Below are positions 47,949 through 56,894 of a DNA stretch of 64,000 nucleotides, piece after piece. The stretch covers positions 744,001 to 808,000 of the forward strand of contig NZ_CP032762.1 in assembly GCF_003641205.1 (NCBI RefSeq), written 5' to 3'. Source of the DNA: Rhodococcus sp. P1Y. Its GTDB lineage: Bacteria > Actinomycetota > Actinomycetes > Mycobacteriales > Mycobacteriaceae. The position numbers and the translations under genes were made by a program. The notes beneath the pieces were generated by a model. That model did not search any database, was not told where the DNA came from, and was given only the letters and a program-made list of their open reading frames with translations. Every line of letters starts with the position of its first letter. The stretch's first letter is position 1.

Positions 47949-48122
47949 GATGCTTCCTTCATTCGATTCTGTGAGCGCTGCTCTCTGTTTCATCGAGTGT
48001 GCACCTGCTGGCGACGAAAAGCAAGAGCAGTGCTCTCAACAAAGACTGACCCGAACTATAGGAAATATGAAATGTAGTAGTTATGCTACGGAATATAAGC
48101 GAACAGCAACGCTGGAGGAATC

Positions 48123-49040
48123 ATGAGCAGTAGGGGCAGCGTCGTCATCGACGTCCGTGATTTGAGAATGCGATATGGCACGAAAGATGTCCTGGAGGGG
48201 GTGACATTCCGCGCGCGTCGAGGCGAAGTCCTGGTGATGCTGGGCCCTAACGGCGCTGGGAAATCGACGACGCTCGAGATCCTAGAGGGATTTCGCCTAC
48301 GGTCCGCCGGCCGAGTGGAGGTATTGGGCGCCGACCCCGCCGACGGGGACGAGCAGTGGCGGGCGAGGATAGGCGTCGTGCTGCAGTCGTGGCGCGACCA
48401 CGGGAAGTGGCGGGTCGGCGAACTGCTGGACTACCTCGGCTCCTTCTATGCCCCATACGGGTCGGGCGATATCGCGAGGCCGTGGGCGGTCGAGGATCTA
48501 CTCGGCCTCGTCGGACTGAGCGACCAGGCCGGCAAAAAGATCGCATCCCTTTCGGGTGGTCAACGACGCCGCATGGACGTGGCAATCGGGATCGTCGGCA
48601 AACCTGAGCTTCTGTTTCTCGACGAGCCGACAGCGGGATTCGATCCTGACGCCAGACGCGAATTCCACGACTTGGTGCACAGATTGGCCGATCTGGAGGG
48701 AACGACGATTTTGGTCACCACGCACGATCTCGACGAGGCCGAGAAGCTAGCCGACCGAATCGTTATTCTCGGCGGGGGAAGAATCATCGCCGACGGCACC
48801 CCGGACGAGCTGGCGCAGGCAATGCCTGCAGATTCGGAGGTGCGCTGGAGCGTCGACGGCAGGCGTTCGGTGCACAGCACCACCGAAGCGGCGAAGTTCG
48901 TGCACGAGTTGTTCGGTCAATACGGCGATCACGTAGTCGACCTGGAAGTACGACGCGCGACTCTGGAAGACACCTACATGGCTTTGGTGCATCGACATGA
49001 GAAGCCGAGTGCTGCTGCATTGGAAGAGGTTTCGCTATGA
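48123..49040 (+). CDS. ABC-2 type exporter ATP-binding protein
   Basis: A 305-residue ATPase with Walker A LGPNGAGKSTTLEIL, the Q-loop VLQSW, signature LSGGQRRRMDVAIG, Walker B LLFLDEPTAGFD and the switch His in VTTHDLDE. The C-terminal ~80 residues are an extra domain typical of drug or lantibiotic exporters. The start ATG follows GGAGGAA. Its stop overlaps the permease start (ATGA). With the permease it should form a two-component exporter. The substrate is unknown. Confidence 0.9.
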   Translation: MSSRGSVVIDVRDLRMRYGTKDVLEGVTFRARRGEVLVMLGPNGAGKSTTLEILEGFRLRSAGRVEVLGADPADGDEQWRARIGVVLQSWRDHGKWRVGELLDYLGSFYAPYGSGDIARPWAVEDLLGLVGLSDQAGKKIASLSGGQRRRMDVAIGIVGKPELLFLDEPTAGFDPDARREFHDLVHRLADLEGTTILVTTHDLDEAEKLADRIVILGGGRIIADGTPDELAQAMPADSEVRWSVDGRRSVHSTTEAAKFVHELFGQYGDHVVDLEVRRATLEDTYMALVHRHEKPSAAALEEVSL

Positions 49041-49888
49041 GCGCCAAAGGTGTCGCCATCCGTGCGGGACTTCGACGTACGAGAATCGAACTGCGCCAGA
49101 TGTTCACCGATCCACAGGGTCTGGCCGCGCTCTTCCTCTTTCCAGCTCTGATCATGGTCGCTCTGTTCTTCATGCGTAACGGCAGCTTCCAACAGACCAA
49201 TTTCGGGTTGGCCGTTCTTGCGTTGCCCGGGGTGATGGGTACCATCATCTTCTTCAACGGCGTCTACACCATCGGTGAGAGTCTCGTACTGGACCGTGAG
49301 GACGGAACGTTGCTGCGAGCCAAAGCAACTCCCAATGGGATGATCGGTTACTTCATCGGTCGAATCGGAACCAATGCAGCTGCAGTGACCGTTCAGGCCT
49401 TAGCGGTCTTGATAGCCGGGTGGATCATCGTCGGGGGTGTGTCGTTGTCGGGTGCGAGATCCTGGTTCGACCTGGTGTGGGTCGTGGTGCTCGGGTTGTT
49501 GGCTACGCTCCCTCTCGGGGCGGTGCTCGGCGCAGTGGTCGGAACTGCACGCGCGCTGTTCTTCGTGACCATGCCGATGATGTTGATCGTCGGCATCTCG
49601 GGAATCTTCTATCCGATCACGGCGCTACCGGCCTGGCTGCAAGGAATCGCGCAGGTGTTGCCCTGCTACTGGCTGGGTCTTGGATTGAGATCGGCGCTGC
49701 TGCCCGACAGTGCCGTCGACATCGAAATCGGGCACTCCTGGCGACATCTGGAGACTGCCGGGGTGCTGGGTGCATGGGCTGTGGTCGGGCTCGTGGTGGC
49801 ACCGATAGTGTTGGGACGCATGGCCAGAAACGAATCCGGAAGCAAGATGGACGAGCGTCGAGACAAGGCCTTGCAGCGTGCCTACTGA
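49037..49888 (+). CDS. ABC-2 type exporter permease
   Basis: A 283-residue membrane protein with six hydrophobic segments, including LAALFLFPALIMVALFFM and FFVTMPMMLIVGISGIFYPI, the ABC-2 family pattern. It overlaps the ATPase gene by four bases, and its 3' end overlaps the XRE regulator gene by 11 bases. The three genes form one tightly coupled operon. An exporter of a drug-like or lipid substrate is likely from the family. Confidence 0.88.
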   Translation: MSAKGVAIRAGLRRTRIELRQMFTDPQGLAALFLFPALIMVALFFMRNGSFQQTNFGLAVLALPGVMGTIIFFNGVYTIGESLVLDREDGTLLRAKATPNGMIGYFIGRIGTNAAAVTVQALAVLIAGWIIVGGVSLSGARSWFDLVWVVVLGLLATLPLGAVLGAVVGTARALFFVTMPMMLIVGISGIFYPITALPAWLQGIAQVLPCYWLGLGLRSALLPDSAVDIEIGHSWRHLETAGVLGAWAVVGLVVAPIVLGRMARNESGSKMDERRDKALQRAY

Positions 49889-50117
49889 AGTCATCTACAA
49901 CCGCATCGCGATGCTGCGGGCGGAACGAGGAATTTCGCGACGGGACTTGGCCGAGGCGCTCGGCGTTCACTACCAGACCGTCGGATACCTCGAGCGCGGC
50001 GAATACAGCCCCAGCCTTTACCTTGCTCTGCGCATCGCCGCGTACTTCGAGGTCCCGGCCGAGGTGATCTTCTCGATCGAACCGTTCGCCCGGCTGGGAT
50101 CGAAGGAGCTGGGTTGA
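49878..50117 (+). CDS. Small XRE-family regulator coupled to the ABC exporter
   Basis: A 79-residue single-domain helix-turn-helix protein. The HTH is RGISRRDLAEALGVHYQTVGYLERGEYSPSL. The following YLALRIAAYFEVPAEVIFS completes the fold. It overlaps the permease gene and probably regulates this exporter operon. The operator may be among the AT-rich inverted repeats upstream of the ATPase gene (around 48055-48105). It belongs to the short YozG/Cro type, often found with membrane proteins. Confidence 0.85.
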   Translation: MPTEVIYNRIAMLRAERGISRRDLAEALGVHYQTVGYLERGEYSPSLYLALRIAAYFEVPAEVIFSIEPFARLGSKELG

Positions 50118-50145
50118 GCGCTGTTGGCCCCGATAGTGTGAATCC

Positions 50146-50838
50146 ATGACCACCCCCCGCGCACGTGCGAGAGAGCAGACTCTCGCCGACATCACCCGCA
50201 TCGGACGGGAACACCTCGCCGCGGACGGCGCAGCGGCGCTCTCGCTCCGGGCGGTGGCGCGAGACTTGGGCGTGGTGTCCTCGGCGGTGTACCGGTACGT
50301 CAAGAGCCGGGACGAACTGCTCACGCTTCTGGTAGTCGACGCCTACACCGAATTGGGTGATGTCGTCGACGACGCCGTCGACGACGCCGGCGGACCGGCG
50401 CAGAAGTTCCTCGCGCTCGGCCGTGCAGTTCGAGGTTGGGGTCTGCGGGAGCCTGCCCGGTACGCACTACTGTTCGGCAGTCCGGTCCCCGGGTACAAGG
50501 CACCGGCCGAGCAGACGACCGGTCCGGGCACGCGGGTCATCGTGAAGCTGGTCTCGATCTTCGACGAGGCATGGAGATCCGAGCGTCTGGTGGATCGACC
50601 TACCTCGATCTCTCTCGCGTCGCTACACCAGAATTTCACCGAGGTTCGAGGCGACATGCGAACGGAAATGTCCGACGAGGTGATCGCCCGTGGAGTCCTG
50701 GTGTGGGCGTCCCTGTTCGGCGCGGTGAGCTTCGATGTGTTCGACCAGTACGGGAGGGACACGTTCAGCAGTAGGGACGACTTGTTCGAGTATCAGCTGG
50801 CGGGATTGGTCGAGCTCGCAGGGTTCATCGATACCTGA
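50146..50838 (+). CDS. TetR family transcriptional regulator
   Basis: A 230-residue TetR/AcrR regulator. The N-terminal HTH is AALSLRAVARDLGVVSSAVYRYVKSRDELL, the usual pattern. The C-terminal ligand domain contains RAVRGWGLREPARYALLFGSPVPGY, resembling the WHG-type C-terminal domain (TetR_C_33). It starts 28 bases after the XRE gene and ends 58 bases before yqgE. The ligand is unknown, and it may control the exporter operon upstream. Confidence 0.87.
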   Translation: MTTPRARAREQTLADITRIGREHLAADGAAALSLRAVARDLGVVSSAVYRYVKSRDELLTLLVVDAYTELGDVVDDAVDDAGGPAQKFLALGRAVRGWGLREPARYALLFGSPVPGYKAPAEQTTGPGTRVIVKLVSIFDEAWRSERLVDRPTSISLASLHQNFTEVRGDMRTEMSDEVIARGVLVWASLFGAVSFDVFDQYGRDTFSSRDDLFEYQLAGLVELAGFIDT

Positions 50839-50896
50839 CAAACTCGTCCGATTCCTTGCGTCACATCTACCGGTGCGCGGTGCCACAATGTGTTCT

Positions 50897-51505
50897 ATGG
50901 CGGCGCACGCGGAGGAACCCGAAGACCAGACGGCATCCGTCGATCAGGCGGTCAGGCCGGGAAGCTTGTTGGTGTCGTCGATCGAGCTCGTGGAGCCCAC
51001 CTTCCGGCGCACCGTCATCTACATCATCGAGCACAACGACGCCGGCAGCCTAGGCGTCGTGATCAATCGACCGAGCGAGACGGCCGTCGAGAACGTTCTG
51101 CCGCAGTGGGCTGGCCTGGCGGCGAAACCGAAGGCCCTCTATGTCGGCGGACCGGTCAAGCGTGATTCGGCGCTGTGCTTGGCGACGGTTCGCACCGGCG
51201 TGGACATCGACGGCATTCCCGGGATCAGACGTGTGGACGGCCGGGTGGTGATGATCGATCTGGATTCGAGTCCCGAGGACATAGCGCCGCTGGTCGAGGG
51301 CGTGCGTGTGTTCGCGGGCTATTCCGGTTGGACGCTGGGACAGCTGGAAGGCGAACTCGAACGCGACGATTGGATGGTCGTCTCGGCGCTCGCCTCGGAT
51401 GTCATCGGACCAGCCAAGATCGACCTGTGGGCGCACGTGTTGCGACGCCAGCCGATGCCGCTGGCGATGCTGGCGTCGCATCCGATCGACGTCGAGCGGA
51501 ATTAG
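50897..51505 (+). CDS. YqgE/AlgH family protein
   Basis: A 202-residue UPF0301 (DUF179) protein. Conserved blocks are GSLLVSSIELVEPTFRRTVIYI, GSLGVVINRPSE, ALYVGGPVKRD and VFAGYSGWTLGQLEGEL. The molecular function of the family is unknown. The homologue Rv0038 lies near leuS in M. tuberculosis as here. The ATG at 50897 is chosen, and another ATG three codons upstream is possible. It ends 14 bases before a palindromic terminator-like repeat. Confidence 0.9.
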   Translation: MAAHAEEPEDQTASVDQAVRPGSLLVSSIELVEPTFRRTVIYIIEHNDAGSLGVVINRPSETAVENVLPQWAGLAAKPKALYVGGPVKRDSALCLATVRTGVDIDGIPGIRRVDGRVVMIDLDSSPEDIAPLVEGVRVFAGYSGWTLGQLEGELERDDWMVVSALASDVIGPAKIDLWAHVLRRQPMPLAMLASHPIDVERN

Positions 51506-51519
51506 CGCCTCCGGCGCCC

Positions 51520-51559
51520 GTGCGTGCGTAATACCCGCCCGGTGTCATTACGCACGCAC
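51520..51559. repeat. GTGCGTGCGTA palindromic element, copy 1
   Basis: GTGCGTGCGTAAT (51520-51532) and ATTACGCACGCAC (51547-51559) form a perfect 13-bp stem with a 14-base loop. It lies between the convergent yqgE and gad genes. A second copy follows 18 bases later. Confidence 0.93.
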
Positions 51560-51577
51560 GACCTACGGCCCGGGGTC

Positions 51578-51617
51578 GTGCGTGCGTAGTTACCGCCCGA
51601 CGTAACTACGCACGCAC
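51578..51617. repeat. GTGCGTGCGTA palindromic element, copy 2
   Basis: GTGCGTGCGTAGTTA (51578-51592) and its perfect complement TAACTACGCACGCAC (51603-51617) form a 15-bp stem with a 10-base loop. With copy 1 it fills the gap before the gad stop codon and probably acts as a bidirectional terminator. Confidence 0.93.
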
Positions 51618-51633
51618 AGGCGGCGAAGCCGCA

Positions 51634-53046
51634 CTAGTGCGCGAAATGCGTCGCCGACGAATGTCCGCCTCCGGCAGCGGACTCTTCGAGCTGGTCGATC
51701 ACCTCGCCGATCGCGATGCACAGTAGACGCCCGAGGTCGGCGCTGAACCCCTCACGCACGACGATGCGAAGCACAGCGACGTCGGTTGCGTTGTCCGGCA
51801 TCGTGTATGCCGGGACCTGCCAGCCGCGGGCACGGAGTTCGTGGGAGACGTCGAAGACCGTGTACGCCCTGTCTCCTGTCAACTCGAACGACACAACCGG
51901 AATGGCACTGCCGTCGGTGATGACATGAAACGCGGGGTGTTCGGCCAGATGACTGCTTACGCGAACGGCGGTGCCCCGCAGAGCTTTCATGATGTCGGTG
52001 TATCCGCTTCGCCCGAGCCGAAGGAAGTTGTAGTACTGACCGATGACCTGGTTGCCCGGCCGTGAGAAGTTGAGGGTGAACGTCGGCATGTCGCCACCGA
52101 GGTAGTTCACGCGAAACACCAATTCCTCCGGCAGATCCTCGCGTGTGCGCCACACCGCGAAACCTATTCCAGGATAGGTGAGTCCGTACTTGTGGCCACT
52201 TGTGTTGATGGACTTGACCCGTGGGAGCCGAAAATCCCACTCGAGGTGCGGATCCAGGAACGGTACGACGAATCCTCCACTGGCCGCGTCGACGTGAACG
52301 GGAACGTCGGGTCCACCGCTTTCCGCAAGCGAATCGAGCATCTCGCAGATCTCCCGAACCGGCTCGAGCTCACCGGTGAAGGTCGTCCCCAGAATCGCAA
52401 CCACACCGATCGTGTTCTCGTCGACAGCTTCTCGTACCTGTTCGGGAGTGATGACGTAGCGGCCTTCTTCCATCGGCAGATACTTCGGTTCCACGTCGAA
52501 ATAGCGGCAGAACTTCTCCCACACCACCTGAACATTGCTTCCCAGAACGAGATTGGGCTTCGACGAGTCCCCGGTTCTGGCTGCCCGCCACCGCCACTTC
52601 AGTGCAAGTCCCGCGAGCATGACGGCCTCGCTCGAACCGATCGTGGACACACCGGTCGCGGTAGATGCGTCCTCGGGATCGAGTCCAGGGGCATGGAACA
52701 GGTCTGCGACCATGTTGACGCACCGCTCCTCGATCGACGCGGTCGCCGGATATTCGTCCTTGTCGATCATGTTCTTGTCGAACGTCTCGGCCATCAGTTT
52801 CTCGGCCTGCGGGTCCATCCACGTGGTGACGAAGGTCGCCAGGTTGAGGCGGGAGGAGCCGTCGAGCATCAATTCGTCGTGAATGAAACGATAGGCGGCT
52901 TCGGGATCGAGTTGCTCCTCGGGCAACCGCAGGGCCGGGATCGGGTTGGTGGCGAGACGGCCGGTGTAGGCGGCCGGGATGACGCCGCCCGGATGCTCGG
53001 CTCTCCTGGCCCGGCCGCTGCGCCGGTTCCGATCGTGTGATGCCAC
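51634..53046 (-). CDS. gad: Glutamate decarboxylase
   Basis: A 470-residue PLP-dependent group II decarboxylase that converts glutamate to GABA. The PLP-binding lysine is in INTSGHKYGLTYPGIGF. Other conserved parts are the GSSEAVMLAGLALKWRWR segment, HVDAASGGFVVPFLDP with the PLP-contacting Asp, and a C-terminal segment resembling the E. coli GadB tail (RREGFSADL-like). It contributes to acid tolerance or GABA metabolism. No GABA antiporter gene adjoins it. The symporter-like gene upstream is of a different family. Confidence 0.92.
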   Translation of the reverse strand: MASHDRNRRSGRARRAEHPGGVIPAAYTGRLATNPIPALRLPEEQLDPEAAYRFIHDELMLDGSSRLNLATFVTTWMDPQAEKLMAETFDKNMIDKDEYPATASIEERCVNMVADLFHAPGLDPEDASTATGVSTIGSSEAVMLAGLALKWRWRAARTGDSSKPNLVLGSNVQVVWEKFCRYFDVEPKYLPMEEGRYVITPEQVREAVDENTIGVVAILGTTFTGELEPVREICEMLDSLAESGGPDVPVHVDAASGGFVVPFLDPHLEWDFRLPRVKSINTSGHKYGLTYPGIGFAVWRTREDLPEELVFRVNYLGGDMPTFTLNFSRPGNQVIGQYYNFLRLGRSGYTDIMKALRGTAVRVSSHLAEHPAFHVITDGSAIPVVSFELTGDRAYTVFDVSHELRARGWQVPAYTMPDNATDVAVLRIVVREGFSADLGRLLCIAIGEVIDQLEESAAGGGHSSATHFAH

Positions 53047-53079
53047 GTTCGACCTCTTTCCTCATAGGTGAACTCGACG

Positions 53080-54081
53080 CTAGCCTCGGGTGGCCGTCTC
53101 CACATCACCCTCGGCGTGCGACTTCGACGCGTATCGCTGGGCGATGACTGCGCACACGAGTAGCTGAATCTGATGGAACAGCAGTAGTGGGAGCACGATC
53201 AGGCCGACCGGCTGACCGACGAACAGCACCGATGCCATCGGAAGTCCGCTGGCCAGCGATTTCTTCGAGCCGCAGAAGACCAACACGATTCGGTCCGCTA
53301 TCGGGAACCCGAAGGCTTTGCCGACGAAGTGTGTGAAGCCCAGGACCACCGCAAGAATCAGGATGCACACGGCCACCACGGCGAGAATCTGCGATATCGA
53401 AACCGACGACCACACATGTTGGTTCATGCTCTCGCTGAACGCCGAGTAGACGACGAGCAGGATCGATCCGCGGTCGACGACCTTGGTGGGCCCGGAGTGC
53501 CGCGTCAGCCAGCCGTGGACGAAAGGTCGAAGCAGTTGTCCGAGAACGAACGGAACCAGGAGTTGCGCAACGATGTTCAGAATCGAGGCCGCGCCCACGT
53601 GAGCGTCGCCCGTGGTGTTCATCAGCAGAATCACCAGCAACGGGGTCACGAAAACGCCGATGATGTTGGAGAACGATGCGCTGACGACGGCTCCCGCGAC
53701 GTTGCCTTTGGCGATGGAGGTGAATGCGATGGACGACTGGACCGTCGACGGTACGAGGCACAGGAAGAGTATTCCGGTGTACAGATCGGCGGTGACGACC
53801 GTGGGTTCGAGGATTCGGAGCGCGAGGCCGATGAGCGGGAACACGATGTAGGTTGTCGCGAGCACGACCGAGTGCAGCCGCCAGTGTGTGACACCTTCCC
53901 ACGCTTCGAGGGGTGAGAGCCGTGCGCCGTAGATGAGGAACAGCAGGCCGATCGCGAACTTCGTCGTCCACCCCAGAACGTTCTCGGCGGTCCCGGTGGC
54001 GGGAAGAATGCTTGCGAGCACCGCGACACCGATGATTCCGAGCACGAAGCCGTCCGGCTTGGCCTGTCGAAGAAGGTTCAC
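53080..54081 (-). CDS. Bile acid:sodium symporter-like (SBF_like) membrane protein
   Basis: A 333-residue protein with about ten hydrophobic spans of the SBF_like (PF13593) branch of the bile acid:sodium symporter superfamily. Examples are FVLGIIGVAVLASILP near the start and FCGSKKSLASGLPMASVLF, the conserved GSKKS-type crossover motif. The GTG at 54081 (VNLLRQAKPDGF) is the likely start. The frame is open upstream by 16 codons. It transports an organic anion of unknown identity. It is followed by gad on the same strand after 33 bases. Confidence 0.82.
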   Translation of the reverse strand: MNLLRQAKPDGFVLGIIGVAVLASILPATGTAENVLGWTTKFAIGLLFLIYGARLSPLEAWEGVTHWRLHSVVLATTYIVFPLIGLALRILEPTVVTADLYTGILFLCLVPSTVQSSIAFTSIAKGNVAGAVVSASFSNIIGVFVTPLLVILLMNTTGDAHVGAASILNIVAQLLVPFVLGQLLRPFVHGWLTRHSGPTKVVDRGSILLVVYSAFSESMNQHVWSSVSISQILAVVAVCILILAVVLGFTHFVGKAFGFPIADRIVLVFCGSKKSLASGLPMASVLFVGQPVGLIVLPLLLFHQIQLLVCAVIAQRYASKSHAEGDVETATRG

Positions 54082-54379
54082 TCTGCTTACGATATCGGCT
54101 CGGCTTTCGAAGGAGAGCACGCGTCGCACGCCAGAGTTGTGAGGGTGTCCAAGGATGTCGCGGCAGATCTTTCCTGTTCTCCAGTGATTGCCGCCATTCG
54201 TTGGTTTCGCCCGCTTGCGAATCTAGTGTTCGTTTCGGCTCGGCGGACAGCATCGACGCTGCGCCATTCACACGGTCGGCGATGGGCTCTCTTTCCTCGC
54301 CCTCCGCGTCGAATTCGGTGCAGCCACGGCAACTTCCGCTGCGACGTGACAGTTGCCGACGAATGAAAGCGAACGGCCT

Positions 54380-55588
54380 ATGTCGATCAAGCATTCCAGG
54401 GTTCGGGGCAGAGCACGAGGTACTGCAACTATCGCGGCCATCTCGGCTGCGATCGTGTTCGCGGGTCTCGGTGTAGCGAGCGCGCAGCCTTCCGAGGAGC
54501 CGGCACCACCCGCAGCTACTTCCGACGAGCCTGCTGTCGTCACGAGCGATGGAACGGAGGTTGTTCCGCCGGAGGGGACCGAGGAAGAGCGTCCCAAGGC
54601 GGAAGAGCAGGGCATCGAGCGTCCCGATATCGCTGCTGTGCCGTCCGAAGCTCGAAGCACGTACGATCCCGAGAGCGAAACCGTCGGGTACGGGCCCGTG
54701 CAGAAGAACTTCCTGGCAGGGTTTCTCTACAACATCGTCCATCCGGACGTAGCGCCGCAGGGCGCCAACGACTGGAGTTGCAAGCCGACCGAGGCGCATC
54801 CGAATCCTGTAGTGCTGCTGCATGGTACGTGGGAGAACGCCTACAACAACTTTGCACGCATGTCCCCGGCGCTGAAGGAGGCGGGGTACTGCGTGTTCGC
54901 GCTGAACTACGGTGACACCGACTCGAGTGGTCTGGGGCATGTGAAGTCCGTTCGCGGTACCGGCCCGGTCACCGAGAGCGCCAAAGAGATCGCGACCTAC
55001 GTCGACGCCGTGCTGGCGCGCACCGGTGCTTCGAAGGTCGACATCGTCGGGCATTCGCAGGGCGGTCTGGTCACTCGGCAGTACCTTCGTTTCGAGGGCG
55101 GCGCCAACCCGGCGGATCCCAGCCAGAACAAGGTCGGGAAAGTCGTCAGCGTAGCCGGATCGAACCACGGAACTACGCTTGTCGGAATTGGCACGCTCGG
55201 TCGCACGATCAACAATCTCGGCCTGAACGTCCTGGGCCTCGTCGGGGCCATCGCCGGTCCTGCTGCATCCGATCAGGTCATCGACTCGAAGGTCGTCAAG
55301 GCACTTGCCGTCGGCGGCGACACCGAGCCTGGGATCGATTACACCGTGCTCGGCACCAAGTACGACGAGGTTGTCACTCCGTACAAGACGACCTTCCTGA
55401 CCGCTGGGCCTGGCGCAACTGTCAAGAATGTCCTGCTTCAGGACGGTTGCGGAATCGACCTGTCCGATCACCTGTCGATCTCGGTCTCGCCTCGAGCGAT
55501 CGCCATTGTGAAGAATGCGCTCGATCCAGTCGGAACGCCCGCCAAAGACATCCCTTGCGTGTGGAATGCACCGGTGACCGGAGGCTAG
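54380..55588 (+). CDS. Secreted triacylglycerol lipase (alpha/beta hydrolase, class 2 lipase)
   Basis: A 402-residue exported hydrolase. The N-terminal signal peptide (GTATIAAISAAIVFAGLGVASA) is followed by an acidic, Pro/Glu-rich spacer to about residue 75. The alpha/beta-hydrolase domain has the oxyanion strand VVLLHGTWEN, the nucleophile elbow VDIVGHSQGGLVTR, an AGSNHGTT motif seen in Streptomyces-type lipases, and the likely catalytic His in DLSDHLSIS near the end. Cys pairs probably form disulfides outside the cell. It is followed by a bidirectional terminator. Confidence 0.88.
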   Translation: MSIKHSRVRGRARGTATIAAISAAIVFAGLGVASAQPSEEPAPPAATSDEPAVVTSDGTEVVPPEGTEEERPKAEEQGIERPDIAAVPSEARSTYDPESETVGYGPVQKNFLAGFLYNIVHPDVAPQGANDWSCKPTEAHPNPVVLLHGTWENAYNNFARMSPALKEAGYCVFALNYGDTDSSGLGHVKSVRGTGPVTESAKEIATYVDAVLARTGASKVDIVGHSQGGLVTRQYLRFEGGANPADPSQNKVGKVVSVAGSNHGTTLVGIGTLGRTINNLGLNVLGLVGAIAGPAASDQVIDSKVVKALAVGGDTEPGIDYTVLGTKYDEVVTPYKTTFLTAGPGATVKNVLLQDGCGIDLSDHLSISVSPRAIAIVKNALDPVGTPAKDIPCVWNAPVTGG

Positions 55589-55607
55589 GTCCTTCGGCAG
55601 CTCCATC

Positions 55608-55641
55608 GTGAGGCCCGAACTCAGCGGAGTTCGGGCCTCAC
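55608..55641. terminator. Bidirectional hairpin terminator between lipase and GGDEF genes
   Basis: GTGAGGCCCGAACTC and GAGTTCGGGCCTCAC form a perfect 15-bp stem around AGCG. It lies 19 bases past the lipase stop and 11 bases before the stop of the convergent GGDEF gene, so it serves both transcripts. Confidence 0.85.
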
Positions 55642-55652
55642 TGCTACCGAAG

Positions 55653-56822
55653 TTACATTTGCATTGTGGCGGTGCGGTTTCCGCCGTCGTACTTGGCCCG
55701 GTACATCATCGAATCGGCCGCGCGAGTTGCCTTGACGATGACCGAGGCCCCGTCGCCCCACAGCTCCGATGGGTCGGACACGATGGCTGCACCGACGCTG
55801 ACGGTGACCGGGATAGGGTCGCTCGGCCGATAGATGTGCTGTCCGATTCGGTAGATCAGATCGTGTGCTTGGTCGATAGGACTGGCGAACACGATCAGGA
55901 ACTCCTCCCCTCCCGTACGCGCGACGACGCCCCCGTCCTCCACGACGGCGCGGAGCCTTGTGGCCACCGAGATGATGACCTCGTCCCCTGCATCGTGACC
56001 GTAGAAGTCGTTGACTGCCTTGAATCTGTCGATATCGACGACGACCACGACGAGACTGTGCCGGCGCTTGTGACTCTTACCGACCAGTTCGTGTGCTGCG
56101 TCGTCTATCCCGCGTCGATTGAGGAGGCCGGTCAGCGGATCCAGGAGCGAACGTCGCGCGTCGCGTCCGATGGCGGTCCAGGCGATGTGCGCGACGAATG
56201 GAATGGCGCTGTTGATGGCAAGTATCACCAGACCGCCGGCGATGGGTGTGGCGAGGTCCTCGACTTGGGCGTAACACGCCCGGATGGTCGTGATGGAAAT
56301 GAATCCGACGCACCACGCCAAGTGTGCGAGCAGCCATCGGGGGCTCAGAAAGTACGTACACAATGCGCCGGTGACGACGAACAATCCGCACCCGATCAGG
56401 GCCCCGAACGGTTCGTACAGAACAAGCACCGACGTGAGACCTACATCGCCGAATATTGCGAAACCGATGAAGTCGCGGCGTACGGGTAGTGGACCGAAAA
56501 ACCATCGAAGCGCGACGGCCATCTGGATCATCAGCACGACTACGACCCATGCTTGGGACAGGAATCCCTGTGGCCCGCGGCTGCTGAACAGCATCAATAC
56601 GGACGCAGCAGCGAACAACAGCGTGGCCGCGCCGAAAACATTCTGCAGCGACCGATGCAGCCCTCGTGTGGATTTGTGAGTGACGATCCACTCGTAGTCG
56701 AACGGCTCGTGGTACCACTCTTTGAGCGAGGCCCATAAATTGTCGGCCGCAGGTCGGCGGTGGTTAGCCCTCCGAGGCCGCGTCGGGGGGCTGCCAGACG
56801 AAGGGTGCATGTCGTTCGTCAT
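55653..56822 (-). CDS. Membrane-bound GGDEF diguanylate cyclase (GGEEF)
   Basis: A 389-residue protein with a cytoplasmic N-terminus and about six hydrophobic segments (about 60-215). The GGDEF domain starts at LLDPLTGLLNRRGID and contains VVVDIDRFKAVNDFYGHDAGD and the active-site loop RTGGEEFLIVF. GGEEF is an accepted active variant. No EAL domain is present. Two such cyclases in one 64-kb window, both with six-span anchors, suggest membrane-sensed c-di-GMP signalling. It is monocistronic by appearance. Confidence 0.87.
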   Translation of the reverse strand: MTNDMHPSSGSPPTRPRRANHRRPAADNLWASLKEWYHEPFDYEWIVTHKSTRGLHRSLQNVFGAATLLFAAASVLMLFSSRGPQGFLSQAWVVVVLMIQMAVALRWFFGPLPVRRDFIGFAIFGDVGLTSVLVLYEPFGALIGCGLFVVTGALCTYFLSPRWLLAHLAWCVGFISITTIRACYAQVEDLATPIAGGLVILAINSAIPFVAHIAWTAIGRDARRSLLDPLTGLLNRRGIDDAAHELVGKSHKRRHSLVVVVVDIDRFKAVNDFYGHDAGDEVIISVATRLRAVVEDGGVVARTGGEEFLIVFASPIDQAHDLIYRIGQHIYRPSDPIPVTVSVGAAIVSDPSELWGDGASVIVKATRAADSMMYRAKYDGGNRTATMQM

Positions 56823-56894
56823 TGCCTCCAGTCGCTGCCCCTTGATGGGTGACAGCCTAGCGACGAAACTGGTGAACGGTTTGTTTTCTGCGAT

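Noticed and set aside
53105..55606. An 833-codon minus-strand open frame across the symporter gene, the intergenic gap and the lipase gene
   Set aside because: It is an antisense/out-of-frame shadow. Its translation is Arg/Ser-rich without motifs, while the lipase (GHSQGG, signal peptide) and symporter on their own frames are clear.
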